Source: Myxococcales bacterium (GTDB taxonomy: Bacteria; Myxococcota; Polyangia; Nannocystales; Nannocystaceae). From it: a stretch of 64,000 nt of DNA. Numbering within the stretch: the first letter of the stretch is position 1; each line of letters starts with the position of its first letter. The DNA lies in NCBI GenBank assembly GCA_016793465.1, contig JAEUJW010000048.1, positions 20,324 to 84,323 on the forward strand. Reading direction: 5' to 3'. The notes beneath the pieces were generated by a model, which did no database searches, had not been told where the DNA came from, and saw only the letters and a list, made by a program, of their open reading frames with translations. The position numbers and the translations under genes were made by a program. Positions 48,976-57,443 of this stretch are shown here, piece by piece.

Positions 48976-49709
48976 TCCTCGACCTCCACGTAGTTGTCGA
49001 CGGTGGCGCGGGCGTCGGTCGGTGACTGGCGGCGGTCGGATTTAATTTTGCCGTCGCGCACGAGCACGACCCGGTCGGTGAACATGGCGATGTCGGGCTC
49101 GTGGGTGACGAGCACGATGGTGATGCCGCCGCGCGAGAGCTCCTGGAACAGGGCCATGATCTCGAGCGAGGTCCTGGTGTCGAGGTTGCCGGTCGGCTCG
49201 TCGGCGAGGATGAGCTTGGGCTCGGTGACGATGGCGCGGGCGATGGCGACGCGCTGCTGCTGGCCGCCCGACAGCTGGTTCGGGGTGTGGTCGAGGCGCT
49301 GGCCGAGGCCGACCCGCTCGAGCGCGCGGGCGGCCCGGGGCCCGCGGTCGCGGGCCCGCACGCCGCCGTAGATCATCGGCAGCTCGACGTTCTCGAGCGC
49401 GCTGGTGCGCGACAGCAGGTTGAAGTTCTGGAACACGAAGCCCAGCACCTGGTTGCGGATGTCGGCCAGCTCGTCGCGGTCGAGGCCCGAGACCTCGCGG
49501 CCGGCGAGCTTGTAGCTGCCGGTGGTCGGGCGGTCGAGGCAGCCGAGGATGTTCATCAGCGTCGACTTGCCCGAGCCCGAGGTGCCCATGACGGCGACGA
49601 ACTCGCCGGGCTCGACGGCGATCGACACGCCGCGCAGGGCGTGGACCTGGACGTCGCCCATCGTGTAGGTCTTGACGAGGTCGGTGGCCTCAAGGATCGG
49701 GGAGGGCAT
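48972..49709 (-). CDS. MacB/LolD-type ABC transporter ATPase
   Basis: A 245-residue ATP-binding subunit: Walker A MGTSGSGKSTLMNILGCLD, Q-loop FQNFNLL, signature LSGGQQQRVAIARAI, Walker B LILADEPTGNLD and the switch His in LVTHEPD. This is the MacB/LolD/FtsE class that pairs with MacB-type permeases. It overlaps the permease gene and is 24 bases behind the adaptor gene. Confidence 0.96.
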   Translation of the reverse strand: MPSPILEATDLVKTYTMGDVQVHALRGVSIAVEPGEFVAVMGTSGSGKSTLMNILGCLDRPTTGSYKLAGREVSGLDRDELADIRNQVLGFVFQNFNLLSRTSALENVELPMIYGGVRARDRGPRAARALERVGLGQRLDHTPNQLSGGQQQRVAIARAIVTEPKLILADEPTGNLDTRTSLEIMALFQELSRGGITIVLVTHEPDIAMFTDRVVLVRDGKIKSDRRQSPTDARATVDNYVEVEE

Positions 49710-49733
49710 GTCGACTCCGACGCGGGAGAGGAG

Positions 49734-51332
49734 TTAGAAGCCGCCGCGACGGCCGCCGCCGCCCTTGCTGCCGCCGGTCTTGCTGCCGGTGCCGGGGAAC
49801 GGCGACGACGCGGCCGGGGCCGCGACGTCCCGGGACTCGCCGCCGGACTGGCCGGTGATGATGAGGTCGCCCTCCTTCAGCTCGCCGGCCACGACCTCGG
49901 TGTTGCTGCCGTCGCTGATGCCGATCGTCACCTGGGCCGGCTTCGGGGCGCCGTTCTCGAGGATCCAGATCGTGCGCTCGTTCGACGGGCCGCGGTCGCG
50001 GCGGCGCCGGCCGCCCTCAGGGGCCTCGGCGGCGCCGACGTCGGGGGCGGCGTCGAGAGCGGCGTCGGCCTTGGCGTCGGGAGCGGCGTCGGACTTGGCG
50101 TCGGCCTTGCTGTCGGCCTTGCTGTCGGCCTTGCTGTCGGCTTTGGCGCCGGCCTTGCTGTCGGCCTTGGCGTCGGCTTTGGTGTCGGCCTTGCTGTCGG
50201 CTTTGGTGTCGCCGTCGGCCTTGGTCTCGCCGTCGGCCTTGGGCTCGTCGGCGGCCTGGTCGCGGTTGCGGCGGCCCTTCCACTCGCCGTCGCCGCGGCC
50301 GCCCTTGCCCTCCTCGGGCTTGGGGGCGAGGGCGGCGATCTTGGGGTCCGACGGCGTGTAGCGCAGGGCGGCGTTCGGCACGAGGATGACGTCGCGGCGG
50401 TCCTCGACCATGAAGGTGACGCTCGCGGTCATGCCGGGGCGGAGCTTCAGCTCGTCGTTGACGACGCGAACGACGGCGTCGTAGGTGACGACGCTCGAGA
50501 CGGTCTGCGGCGAGTTGCGGATCTGCTGCACGAACCCGCGGAAGCGCTCGTTGGGGTAGGCGTCGACCGTGAAGTTGACCTTCATGTCCTGCTTCAGCGC
50601 GCCGACGTCGGACTCGGCGACGTTGGTGTGGACCTCCATCTGGCGCAGGTCCTCGGCGATGGTGAACAGGGTGGGGGCCGACAGCGAGGCGGCCACGGTC
50701 TGGCCGACCGAGACGTCGCGCGAGATGACGATGCCGTCGATCGGCGAGACGATGGTGGTGTACGTCAGGTTGACGTCGGCGGTGTCGATGGCGTTCTTGG
50801 CGACCGAGACGGCGGCCTGGGCCGACTCGACGGCGGCCCTGGCCGACTTGTAGGTCACGTAGGCGGCCTCGACCTCCTGGGTGGCGACGATCTTGCTGTC
50901 GGCCAGCGACTTGGTGCGCTCGTAGATCGACTTGGCGTTGTCGCGGTCGGCGATCGCGCGGGTGAGGCTGGCCTGGGCGCTCAGCAGGTTGGCCTTGGTC
51001 CGGCTCTTGTCCTGCTCGAGCAGGCTCGGGTCGAGCTTGGCCAGCAGCTGACCCTTCTTGACCTCGCTATTGAAGTCGGCGTGGAGCTCGAGGATCTTGC
51101 CCGAGACCTGGCTGCCGACCTGCACCGTCTTCAGCGGCGAGAGCGTGCCGCTGGCGGTGACCGAGGCGGTCACGCGGCCGCGCGCCACGGCGGCGGTCTT
51201 GTACTCGATCGGGGCGACGGCCTCGACGAAGAACTTGGTGTAGACGAGGTAACCGCCGCCGCCGAGCGCGGCGAGCAGCACGAGGGTGGATGCGATTTTT
51301 CGCGCCTTCAAGCGTGGACCCCGGACCTTCAT
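49734..51332 (-). CDS. MacA-type periplasmic adaptor (MFP) with KAD-repeat insert
   Basis: A 532-residue membrane fusion protein. An N-terminal anchor ([21 protein letters not shown]) precedes the split lipoyl domain ([39 protein letters not shown]), an alpha-hairpin and the beta-barrel domain ([18 protein letters not shown]). Typical MacA proteins have ~370-400 residues. The excess is a low-complexity insert (~350-440) of KAD, SKAD and DAK units that separates the barrel from the membrane-proximal domain ([21 protein letters not shown]). The C-terminus is Gly-rich and basic. First gene of the transporter operon. No outer-membrane channel gene is nearby. Confidence 0.93.
   Translation of the reverse strand: MKVRGPRLKARKIASTLVLLAALGGGGYLVYTKFFVEAVAPIEYKTAAVARGRVTASVTASGTLSPLKTVQVGSQVSGKILELHADFNSEVKKGQLLAKLDPSLLEQDKSRTKANLLSAQASLTRAIADRDNAKSIYERTKSLADSKIVATQEVEAAYVTYKSARAAVESAQAAVSVAKNAIDTADVNLTYTTIVSPIDGIVISRDVSVGQTVAASLSAPTLFTIAEDLRQMEVHTNVAESDVGALKQDMKVNFTVDAYPNERFRGFVQQIRNSPQTVSSVVTYDAVVRVVNDELKLRPGMTASVTFMVEDRRDVILVPNAALRYTPSDPKIAALAPKPEEGKGGRGDGEWKGRRNRDQAADEPKADGETKADGDTKADSKADTKADAKADSKAGAKADSKADSKADSKADAKSDAAPDAKADAALDAAPDVGAAEAPEGGRRRRDRGPSNERTIWILENGAPKPAQVTIGISDGSNTEVVAGELKEGDLIITGQSGGESRDVAAPAASSPFPGTGSKTGGSKGGGGRRGGF
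50085..50265 (-). repeat. Short tandem repeat encoding (S/T/A)-KAD units
   Basis: About fifteen imperfect 9-15 base units based on GTCGGCCTTG (plus strand) repeat within the adaptor gene. They keep the reading frame and alternate Lys and Asp with Ala, giving a highly charged disordered or helical linker. Such repeats readily change copy number. Confidence 0.8.
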
Positions 51333-51373
51333 AACCGCGGCGGCGGGGGCCCGACAACCGCGGCGCGGCGACT

Positions 51374-52699
51374 TTACCGGGCGATTACGCGGCGCTTACG
51401 GGTCAGGCCGAGCAGGGCCAGCAGCGCCAGCCCGGACGCGCGGGACGCGGGCGCGTTGCAGCCGCAACCACCGTCGGAGCCCTCGCCGGGCGCGCCGCCG
51501 GGGTCGCTCGCGCCGGACTCGCCGCCGCCCGTGCCGGCGGTCGCGGTCACACCGGTGGTGGTGGGATCGCCGGTGGCCTCGCCGCCGGCGCTGTCGCCCG
51601 CGCCGCCGGTGGCCTCGCCGCCGGAGACCGACGGATCGGCGCCGGTGTCGACCTCGCCCGCCTCGCCGTCGGTGGTGTCCATGGCCGGCGGGGGCGGGAG
51701 CGGCGGCGGGCCGGCGATCACGACGACGTGGACCTCGAGCTGATCGTCGGGCGGGCCGCCGCCGAGCGGCTTGTCGGAGAACCAGGTCACGCCCTCCTCG
51801 ACGAGGCCGAAGGTCTGGTAGTAGTCGCCGGGGGCGGTGGCCGCGAGCTCGAAGGCGAAGCGGCCGACGCCGCCGGGCGCGGTGTCCGTCTGCGGGCCGG
51901 CGATGCGGGTCGGCGACAGCCAGGTCATGGCGGCCAGCGGCGAGGCGACGTCGCGCGGGGTCGGGGCCAGCCGGGTGTTGGCGGTCCAGGTCTTCTTGCC
52001 GGTGTTCTTCAGGTCGATGTGGGCCGGCAGCACGTCGCCGACGGTCAGCACGACCGGCGGCTGCGAGGCGGGGGGGAAGCTCTGCTCGACGTACTCGGCG
52101 CGGAAGTCGGGCTTGCCGCACGGGCCGTCGGCCGGCGGTCCGCCGCCCCACCACTCCCAGTGCCAGTCCTCGCTCGGCACGGTGGCCTCGAAGCCGTACT
52201 CGTCGCCGTGGTTGACGAGCCAGTTGTAGACGCCGGCCGAGGCGGTGTTGAGGTCGAGCGCGTGGCCGCTCTGGTGGTTGGAGTAACCTGGCTTGGCGGC
52301 CAGGTTGCAATTGTTGCAGTTGCAGTTGATGTAGCAGTTGTAGAGGTACTGCTGCTCGGCCATCGTGCGAAAGCCGCTGTTGACCTTGATCGTCACGCCG
52401 TCGGCGGCGGCGGCCTGGGCCATCTGGTAGAAGGCGTTGGCGGTCTCGACCTCGACGGGCTCGCCGTCGACGGTGACGACGGTGATCTCGAACGGGTCGC
52501 CCTGGACGTAGCCGGTGTCCTTGTGCTCCTCGCAGTCGATCGCGGTGAGCGGCTCGTCGGGCGTGTCCTGCCAGGTGCCGGGGGCGCCCGGCGGTGTGCA
52601 CTCGTGGATGTCGGTCTCGAGCGACTGCGGGCCGTGCGCGGGTCCGGCGGCGAGGGTGGAGGTGAACGCGACGGCGAGCCAGGAGGTCGGCAGCAGCAT
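51374..52699 (-). CDS. VanY-type M15 peptidase with Ig-like domain and MYXO-CTERM tail
   Basis: A 441-residue exported protein (signal peptide LLPTSWLAVAFTSTLAAGPAHG). Residues ~60-190 are an M15 D-alanyl-D-alanine carboxypeptidase-like domain: SGFRTMAEQQYLY, SNHQSGHALDLN (zinc His and Asp) and SEDWHWEWW (catalytic Glu and third zinc His). Residues ~205-330 resemble an NBR1-type Ig-like domain (DLKNTGKKTW, APGDYYQTFGL). After a Gly/Thr/Glu linker comes GCGC, a hydrophobic stretch and TRKRR, the MYXO-CTERM sorting tail. Predicted surface-anchored peptidoglycan or peptide hydrolase. Confidence 0.88.
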   Translation of the reverse strand: MLLPTSWLAVAFTSTLAAGPAHGPQSLETDIHECTPPGAPGTWQDTPDEPLTAIDCEEHKDTGYVQGDPFEITVVTVDGEPVEVETANAFYQMAQAAAADGVTIKVNSGFRTMAEQQYLYNCYINCNCNNCNLAAKPGYSNHQSGHALDLNTASAGVYNWLVNHGDEYGFEATVPSEDWHWEWWGGGPPADGPCGKPDFRAEYVEQSFPPASQPPVVLTVGDVLPAHIDLKNTGKKTWTANTRLAPTPRDVASPLAAMTWLSPTRIAGPQTDTAPGGVGRFAFELAATAPGDYYQTFGLVEEGVTWFSDKPLGGGPPDDQLEVHVVVIAGPPPLPPPPAMDTTDGEAGEVDTGADPSVSGGEATGGAGDSAGGEATGDPTTTGVTATAGTGGGESGASDPGGAPGEGSDGGCGCNAPASRASGLALLALLGLTRKRRVIAR

Positions 52700-52852
52700 G
52701 GGCAGGATCGCTCCGAAAATTGACGATAGACCCCGGCCGTGGCCCCAGGCAAGCGCAACCCGGCGGGCCGGCCGGGGCTGGGGGCGACGACACCCGCACC
52801 GCGAGAAATGCTGCTTGTAAGGCGCGTGCGGCTGATAGCGTTGTGGCCCCCG

Positions 52853-54067
52853 ATGCCGCCTCGCCGCCCGACCGCCCTCGCCTCGCTGTTTGTCCTGCTC
52901 GCGCTGACCGCGTGCGTGCCGACGGTCCGGACGCCGCTGAAGCAGGCGCTGCCGTCGGTGCTCGGCGCCGACGCCGCGGCGCCGCTGTGTTACGCGGAGG
53001 CGGGCACGGTCGACGTCGGCGGCAGCGCGCTCGCGGGCACGGTGGCCGATATCGACGGCGACGGCCGCCTGGATCTCGCCCTCGTGGTCAGCGGCGCCGG
53101 CGGCTACGCGGTGACGTTCGCCATGCACGACGGCGCGAACGGGCTCAAGCAGACGCCGGGGCTGAAGTTCCCGATGATCCCCACGGCGATCGAGGCGACC
53201 GACTTCAACGCCGACGGCCTCACCGACCTGGCGATCGCGGCGGTGCCGGCGGGCAGCGGCGATCCGGCGGTGCACGTGCTGCTCGGCCGCGGCGCCGGGC
53301 AGTTCATCGCCGGGGCCGTGGCCACGCGCGTGGGCCCGGTCGCGCTGTGGATCGCCGACACCACCGGCGACGGGATCCTCGACATCCTCGCGCTCGACCG
53401 CAAGGGCGGCGAGGTCGAGGCGCTGATCGGCGACGGGCGCGGCGAGTTTAAAAATGGCCCGCGCACCGGGCTGCCGGCGGCGGTGCGCCCGTCGGCGCTG
53501 ACGCTCGGCGACTTCGACGCCGACAAGAAGATCGACGTGGCCATGATGTACGACCGCGGCGGCAAGGCCGAGGCGACGGTGGCGGTGGCCCGCGGCGACG
53601 GCGAGGGCGAGTTCAAGGTCTCGTCGAAGCGGGTGATCGGCCGCAGCGGACGGGCGCTGGTCGCCGCCGACTTCAACCGCGACGGGCTGCCGGACCTGGT
53701 CGCGCTCGCCGACGCCGGCGGCGACGGGTCGACCACGCCGATCGCGGCGGTGCTGCTCGGCGACGGCACCACCAAGTTCAGCGCGATCAGCTACTTCGGC
53801 CCGGAGGCGGTCGCGGACGCGAGCCTCGACGACCTCGATCGCAACGGCGTGCCCGACCTGGTGGCCTCGTCGCAGCGGCGTGACGCGGTCCGCATCCTCC
53901 CGGCCGACGGGCGCGGCGGGTTCGCGCAGGTCGTCACGGTGGCGACGCCGAACGCCGGCCGGATCGTGCGCACGGCCGACCTCGACGGCGACGGGCGCCC
54001 GGAGCTGCTCACGTTCGGGCCCGAGGCGCCGGGCGTGACGGTGCTGCGGCCGAAGCCGTGCCGCTAG
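52853..54067 (+). CDS. FG-GAP/VCBS repeat lipoprotein
   Basis: A 404-residue lipoprotein with signal peptide ending LALTAC (Cys20 or 21). The mature part is a chain of about seven FG-GAP/VCBS repeats with calcium loops (DIDGDGRLDLA, DFNADGLTDLA, DTTGDGILDIL, DFDADKKIDVA, DFNRDGLPDLV, DLDRNGVPDLV, DLDGDGRPELL), giving one integrin-like seven-bladed propeller and little else. It is divergent from the VanY-type gene. Probably a calcium-dependent surface binding protein. Confidence 0.88.
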   Translation: MPPRRPTALASLFVLLALTACVPTVRTPLKQALPSVLGADAAAPLCYAEAGTVDVGGSALAGTVADIDGDGRLDLALVVSGAGGYAVTFAMHDGANGLKQTPGLKFPMIPTAIEATDFNADGLTDLAIAAVPAGSGDPAVHVLLGRGAGQFIAGAVATRVGPVALWIADTTGDGILDILALDRKGGEVEALIGDGRGEFKNGPRTGLPAAVRPSALTLGDFDADKKIDVAMMYDRGGKAEATVAVARGDGEGEFKVSSKRVIGRSGRALVAADFNRDGLPDLVALADAGGDGSTTPIAAVLLGDGTTKFSAISYFGPEAVADASLDDLDRNGVPDLVASSQRRDAVRILPADGRGGFAQVVTVATPNAGRIVRTADLDGDGRPELLTFGPEAPGVTVLRPKPCR

Positions 54068-54111
54068 CACGCGCGGGCGCGAAGGCGGCGCGGCGCGGCT
54101 GACCGAAGGGC

Positions 54112-54129
54112 CCTGTCCTGTGGGATAGG
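54112..54129 (+). terminator. Imperfect hairpin after the FG-GAP lipoprotein gene
   Basis: CCTGTCC and GGATAGG pair with one mismatch around a short loop, 45 bases past the stop. It resembles the other TGTCC/GGACA quasi-palindromes of this window. Confidence 0.3.
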
Positions 54130-54173
54130 TCGCGGCTTGACGCGCGTCGCGGGCGCGTGGGACCGTCGCCGCC

Positions 54174-55943
54174 ATGGCCTCACGCTCCCTGGTGTTTGTC
54201 CTGGCGGCCGCCGCCGCGTGCGGCGACGACGCGAACGACTCCCGCGACGACGGCTCCGGCGCGCCGACGCTGACGATGACGGCGACGCTGACGGCCACGA
54301 ACACCGCGCCGATGGCCACGGACTCGGCGACGGGCGAGCCGACCGACGGCGGCGTGACCGGCAGCGCCAGCCAGACCGTCCCGACCGCGACCACGGCGAG
54401 CGAGCCGTCCGGGACCAGCGGGCCGACCGACACCGGGCTGCTCGACACCGGGCCCGACGCCAGCGGGACCACCGAGACGAAGTTCGACGTCAGCGGCGGC
54501 AGCGCGAGCGACACCGACATGACCACCGGGCCGCCGGTCGATCAGTGCAAGGTCAGCGACGACATGGACGCGATCGGCGACTGCGGCATGGAGGCGCCGG
54601 CCGACAGCTTCGAGCCGGAGCTGCAGTGGTCGTGGCCGGGCCAGGGCGGGGACATCTACGCGGTGACGACGCCGCTGGTCGCCAACCTGACCGACGACAA
54701 CGGCGACGGCGAGATCGACCTGTGCGACGTGCCCGACATCGTGGTGGCGGTCGGGCCCGACTTCTTCGGCTCGGCGGGGCACATCTACGTGCTCGACGGC
54801 GCGACCGGCACGCTGCACTTCCAGATCACGACCGGGGTCGATCCGACCAACACCCCGGCGCTCGGCGACATCGACGGCGACGGGCTGCCCGAGATCGTCG
54901 CGGCGCTGCCGACCGGGCAGGGCGGCAACCCGGTGGCGTTCGAACACGACGGCACGCTCAAGTGGCAGAGCCCGAGCGGCTGGCCGGGGGCCTACATCGC
55001 CGCGTTCGCGCTGGCCGACCTCGACAACGACGGCGACGTCGAGATCCTCGGCGGCAACCAGGTGTGGGACCACACCGGCGCGCTGGTGTTCACGGCGCCC
55101 GCCGGCGCGCCGCTGTACTCGGCCACGGCCGCGGCCGACCTCGACGAGGACGGCGACCTCGAGGTGGTGATCGGCGCGACGGCGTTCCACCACGACGGCT
55201 CGGTCCACTACCAGACCAACATCCAGCCGGGCTTCCCGCAGGTCGCCAACCTCGACGGCGACCCCCAGCCCGAGGTGCTGGTGACCAACCCCGGCGGGCT
55301 GACGCTGCTCGAGCACGACGGGGCGGTCAAGTACCAGGACCTGCGGCCGACCGGCGACCCGGCCGGGGCGCTGACGTGGTTCCGCCCGGCGACCGTCCAG
55401 GACTTCAACGGCGACGACGTCAGCGACTACGCGGTGTCGTCGGGCAACAACTACACGACGTACCGCGCGGACGCGTCGATCATCTGGAAGGCGCCGGTGT
55501 CCGACCAGTCGGGCATCGCCGCCGGCACGGCCTTCGACTTCCTCGGCGACGGCATCGCCGAGGCGATGTACGCCGACGAGATGTTCATGTTCGTGTTCGG
55601 CGGCTCGGGCGAGGTGCTGCTGTCGCAGCCGCGCACGAGCCTGACCGGCACGGAGTACCCGATCGTGGCCGACGTCGACAACGACGGCTCGGCGGAGATC
55701 GTGGTGGTGTCGAACATGTTCGGCAACGGCAGCTCGCCGCCGGTGCAGGTCATCCGCGACAAGATGGACCGCTGGATCCAGGCGCGCCGCATCTGGAACC
55801 AGCACACCTACCACGTGACCAACGTGCGCGAGGACGGGACCATCCCGCAGTTCGAGAAGCCGTCGTGGAAGTCGCTCAACACGTTCCGGACCAACGCGCA
55901 GATCGAGGGCGGCGGGCTGTGCGAGCCGCCGATCCCGCAGTGA
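54174..55943 (+). CDS. FG-GAP repeat lipoprotein upstream of the sigma factor gene
   Basis: A 589-residue lipoprotein (VLAAAAAC, Cys16) with a ~110-residue Thr/Ser/Gly/Asp linker. The mature part has CKVSDDMDAIGDCGM and then FG-GAP-like repeats (DNDGEIDLCDVPDIV-like, DIDGDGLPEIV, DLDNDGDVEIL, DLDEDGDLEVV, DFNGDDVSDYA, DVDNDGSAEIV). The C-terminal RRIWNQHTYHVTNVREDG with NTFRTN occurs in nearly the same form in the MopE lipoprotein at 30723, so these share a C-terminal module. It lies five bases before the sigma factor ATG and is likely co-transcribed with it. Confidence 0.88.
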   Translation: MASRSLVFVLAAAAACGDDANDSRDDGSGAPTLTMTATLTATNTAPMATDSATGEPTDGGVTGSASQTVPTATTASEPSGTSGPTDTGLLDTGPDASGTTETKFDVSGGSASDTDMTTGPPVDQCKVSDDMDAIGDCGMEAPADSFEPELQWSWPGQGGDIYAVTTPLVANLTDDNGDGEIDLCDVPDIVVAVGPDFFGSAGHIYVLDGATGTLHFQITTGVDPTNTPALGDIDGDGLPEIVAALPTGQGGNPVAFEHDGTLKWQSPSGWPGAYIAAFALADLDNDGDVEILGGNQVWDHTGALVFTAPAGAPLYSATAAADLDEDGDLEVVIGATAFHHDGSVHYQTNIQPGFPQVANLDGDPQPEVLVTNPGGLTLLEHDGAVKYQDLRPTGDPAGALTWFRPATVQDFNGDDVSDYAVSSGNNYTTYRADASIIWKAPVSDQSGIAAGTAFDFLGDGIAEAMYADEMFMFVFGGSGEVLLSQPRTSLTGTEYPIVADVDNDGSAEIVVVSNMFGNGSSPPVQVIRDKMDRWIQARRIWNQHTYHVTNVREDGTIPQFEKPSWKSLNTFRTNAQIEGGGLCEPPIPQ

Positions 55944-55948
55944 GCGCG

Positions 55949-56575
55949 ATGACCCGGCAAGACGACGACACGCTGCTCGCGGCCTGGCGCGCGGGCGATC
56001 GCGCGGCCGGCGACAAGCTGCTGGCGCGCCACTTCGACGTGGTCTGCCGGTTCTTCTACAACAAGGTCGGCGACGAGGCGCCGGACCTGATCCAGCAGAC
56101 GTTCCTGGCGCTGTGCGAGGGGCGCGAACGCTTCCGCGGCGACTCGGAGTTCCGCGGCTACCTGCTGGGCACGGCCCGCTACGTGCTGCTGGCCCACTTC
56201 CGCGGCAAGCAGCGGCGGGCGGACCGCTTCGACCCGCTCGAGCACAGCGTGGCCGAGCTGGCGCTGTCGTTCACCAGCGTGGTGACGCGGCGGCGCGAGG
56301 AGGAGATCCTGCTGCAGGCGCTGCGGTCGCTGCCGCTCGAGCTGCAGGTGGTGTTCGAGCTCTACCACCTCGAGGGCGTGACCGCGGCCGAGCTGGCCAG
56401 GATGCACGGCATCTCCGAGCCGGGCATGTACGGGCGCCTGCGCAAGGCCCGGCTGCTGACGATCGCCGCGTGCGAGAAGCTGGCCGAGACGCCGGCGCTG
56501 CGCCGGTCGACGGTCGACAACCTCGACGACTGGGCCCGCGAGCTGCGCGGGCGCCTGGCGCCGGGCCGATCGTAG
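55949..56575 (+). CDS. RNA polymerase sigma-70 factor, ECF-like
   Basis: A 208-residue sigma factor with region 2 (LLARHFDVVCRFFYNKVGDEAPDLIQQTFLALCEG in pieces, then FRGYLLGTARYVLLAHFRGK) and region 4 (LRSLPLELQVVFELYHLEGVTAAELARMHGISEPGMYGRLRKAR). ATG 55949 is chosen; a GTG at 55940 overlapping the lipoprotein stop is possible. No anti-sigma factor gene is adjacent. The Ala-rich membrane protein convergent with it, or the kinase beyond, could take that regulatory role; this is inference. Confidence 0.93.
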   Translation: MTRQDDDTLLAAWRAGDRAAGDKLLARHFDVVCRFFYNKVGDEAPDLIQQTFLALCEGRERFRGDSEFRGYLLGTARYVLLAHFRGKQRRADRFDPLEHSVAELALSFTSVVTRRREEEILLQALRSLPLELQVVFELYHLEGVTAAELARMHGISEPGMYGRLRKARLLTIAACEKLAETPALRRSTVDNLDDWARELRGRLAPGRS

Positions 56576-56576
56576 G

Positions 56577-56596
56577 ACCTGCCCCGAGGGGCAGGT
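56577..56596. terminator. Bidirectional terminator between convergent genes
   Basis: ACCTGCCCCGAGGGGCAGGT is a perfect 9-bp inverted repeat around GA, placed one base after the sigma factor stop and four bases before the stop of the convergent coiled-coil gene. It is also a variant of the dispersed quasi-palindrome. Confidence 0.6.
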
Positions 56597-56600
56597 GCGA

Positions 56601-57362
56601 TCATTTCTTCTTCTTGTCCTCGGGGCAGTCGAACTGCAGCGGGTCGTCGGTCTCGCAGATGGTGATGTTGCCCTTGCCCTTCGCCGGCGCGGGCTCGTCG
56701 GGCTTGCCGGTCTTGGTCGCCGGGCGCGGGCGCGCGGGCCTGACGACCGGCGCGGGCTCGGGCGCCGGCGGCGGGGCGGCGAGCACGGAGGTGGCGGCGT
56801 CGAGGAGGGCCGCGCTGGCGGCGTTCTCGCTGCGCAGGCGGTCCATGTCGCGGCGGATGGCGGCGATCGAGTCGCTGTAGGCGCGCAGGTCGGCGAGCGC
56901 GGCGTCGTCGCGGGCGGCGACCACGACCGGGGCGGGGCGGGTGAGGATCATGGCCCCGAGCGCTCCGACCAGGCCGAGCGCGCCGATCACGGCGGCGGCG
57001 GCGAGGCGCTGGCGCACGCTCTCGCGGCGCCGACCGGCCCGCAGCTGGGCGTCGATCTCGGCCTCGACGGCCTGCAGGCGGGCGGCCTGCTCGCCGCGCA
57101 CGCGGGCCTCGGCCTCGGCGGCCCGCAGGCGCACCTCGTGCTCGCGGCGCTCGCGTTCGGCGGCCTCGGCGGCGGCGCGGGCGGCCTCGGCGGCCGCGTG
57201 CGCCTCGGCCTCGGCGCGGGCGCGGGCCGCGATCTCGGCGCGGGCGCGGGCCTCGGCGGCCTCGCGGGCGGCCGCGGCGGCGGCCTCCTGATCGCGGCGC
57301 TGCTGCTCCAGGCCGTCCAATTCGCGCAGGGCGATGAGCAGGGAGTGTTCGCTGGCAGACAT
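56601..57362 (-). CDS. Ala-rich coiled-coil membrane protein
   Basis: A 253-residue protein; a strong AAGGAG lies eight bases before the ATG. Residues ~10-110 are a long Ala/Glu/Arg helix (cytoplasmic coiled coil). A single membrane helix (~120-142, LAAAAVIGALGLVGALGAMIL) leads to an extracytoplasmic part with a short coiled coil (DLRAYSDSIAAIRRDMDRLRSE) and a Pro/Ala linker, ending in ICETDDPLQFDCPEDKKKK with two Cys. It is divergent from the kinase gene 81 bases away and convergent with the sigma factor gene. It may be a scaffold for either. Confidence 0.75.
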   Translation of the reverse strand: MSASEHSLLIALRELDGLEQQRRDQEAAAAAAREAAEARARAEIAARARAEAEAHAAAEAARAAAEAAERERREHEVRLRAAEAEARVRGEQAARLQAVEAEIDAQLRAGRRRESVRQRLAAAAVIGALGLVGALGAMILTRPAPVVVAARDDAALADLRAYSDSIAAIRRDMDRLRSENAASAALLDAATSVLAAPPPAPEPAPVVRPARPRPATKTGKPDEPAPAKGKGNITICETDDPLQFDCPEDKKKK

Positions 57363-57443
57363 GGTGGGCTCCTTTTTTCGACCTCTCGCGGATAGAAGTG
57401 TCGAGACCCCGCCGAACCATCACGCCGTTTTACCGCCAGCGTC

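Noticed and set aside
50085..50265. CRISPR-like direct repeats
   Set aside because: Units are 9-15 bases, contiguous, in frame and coding; there are no spacers.
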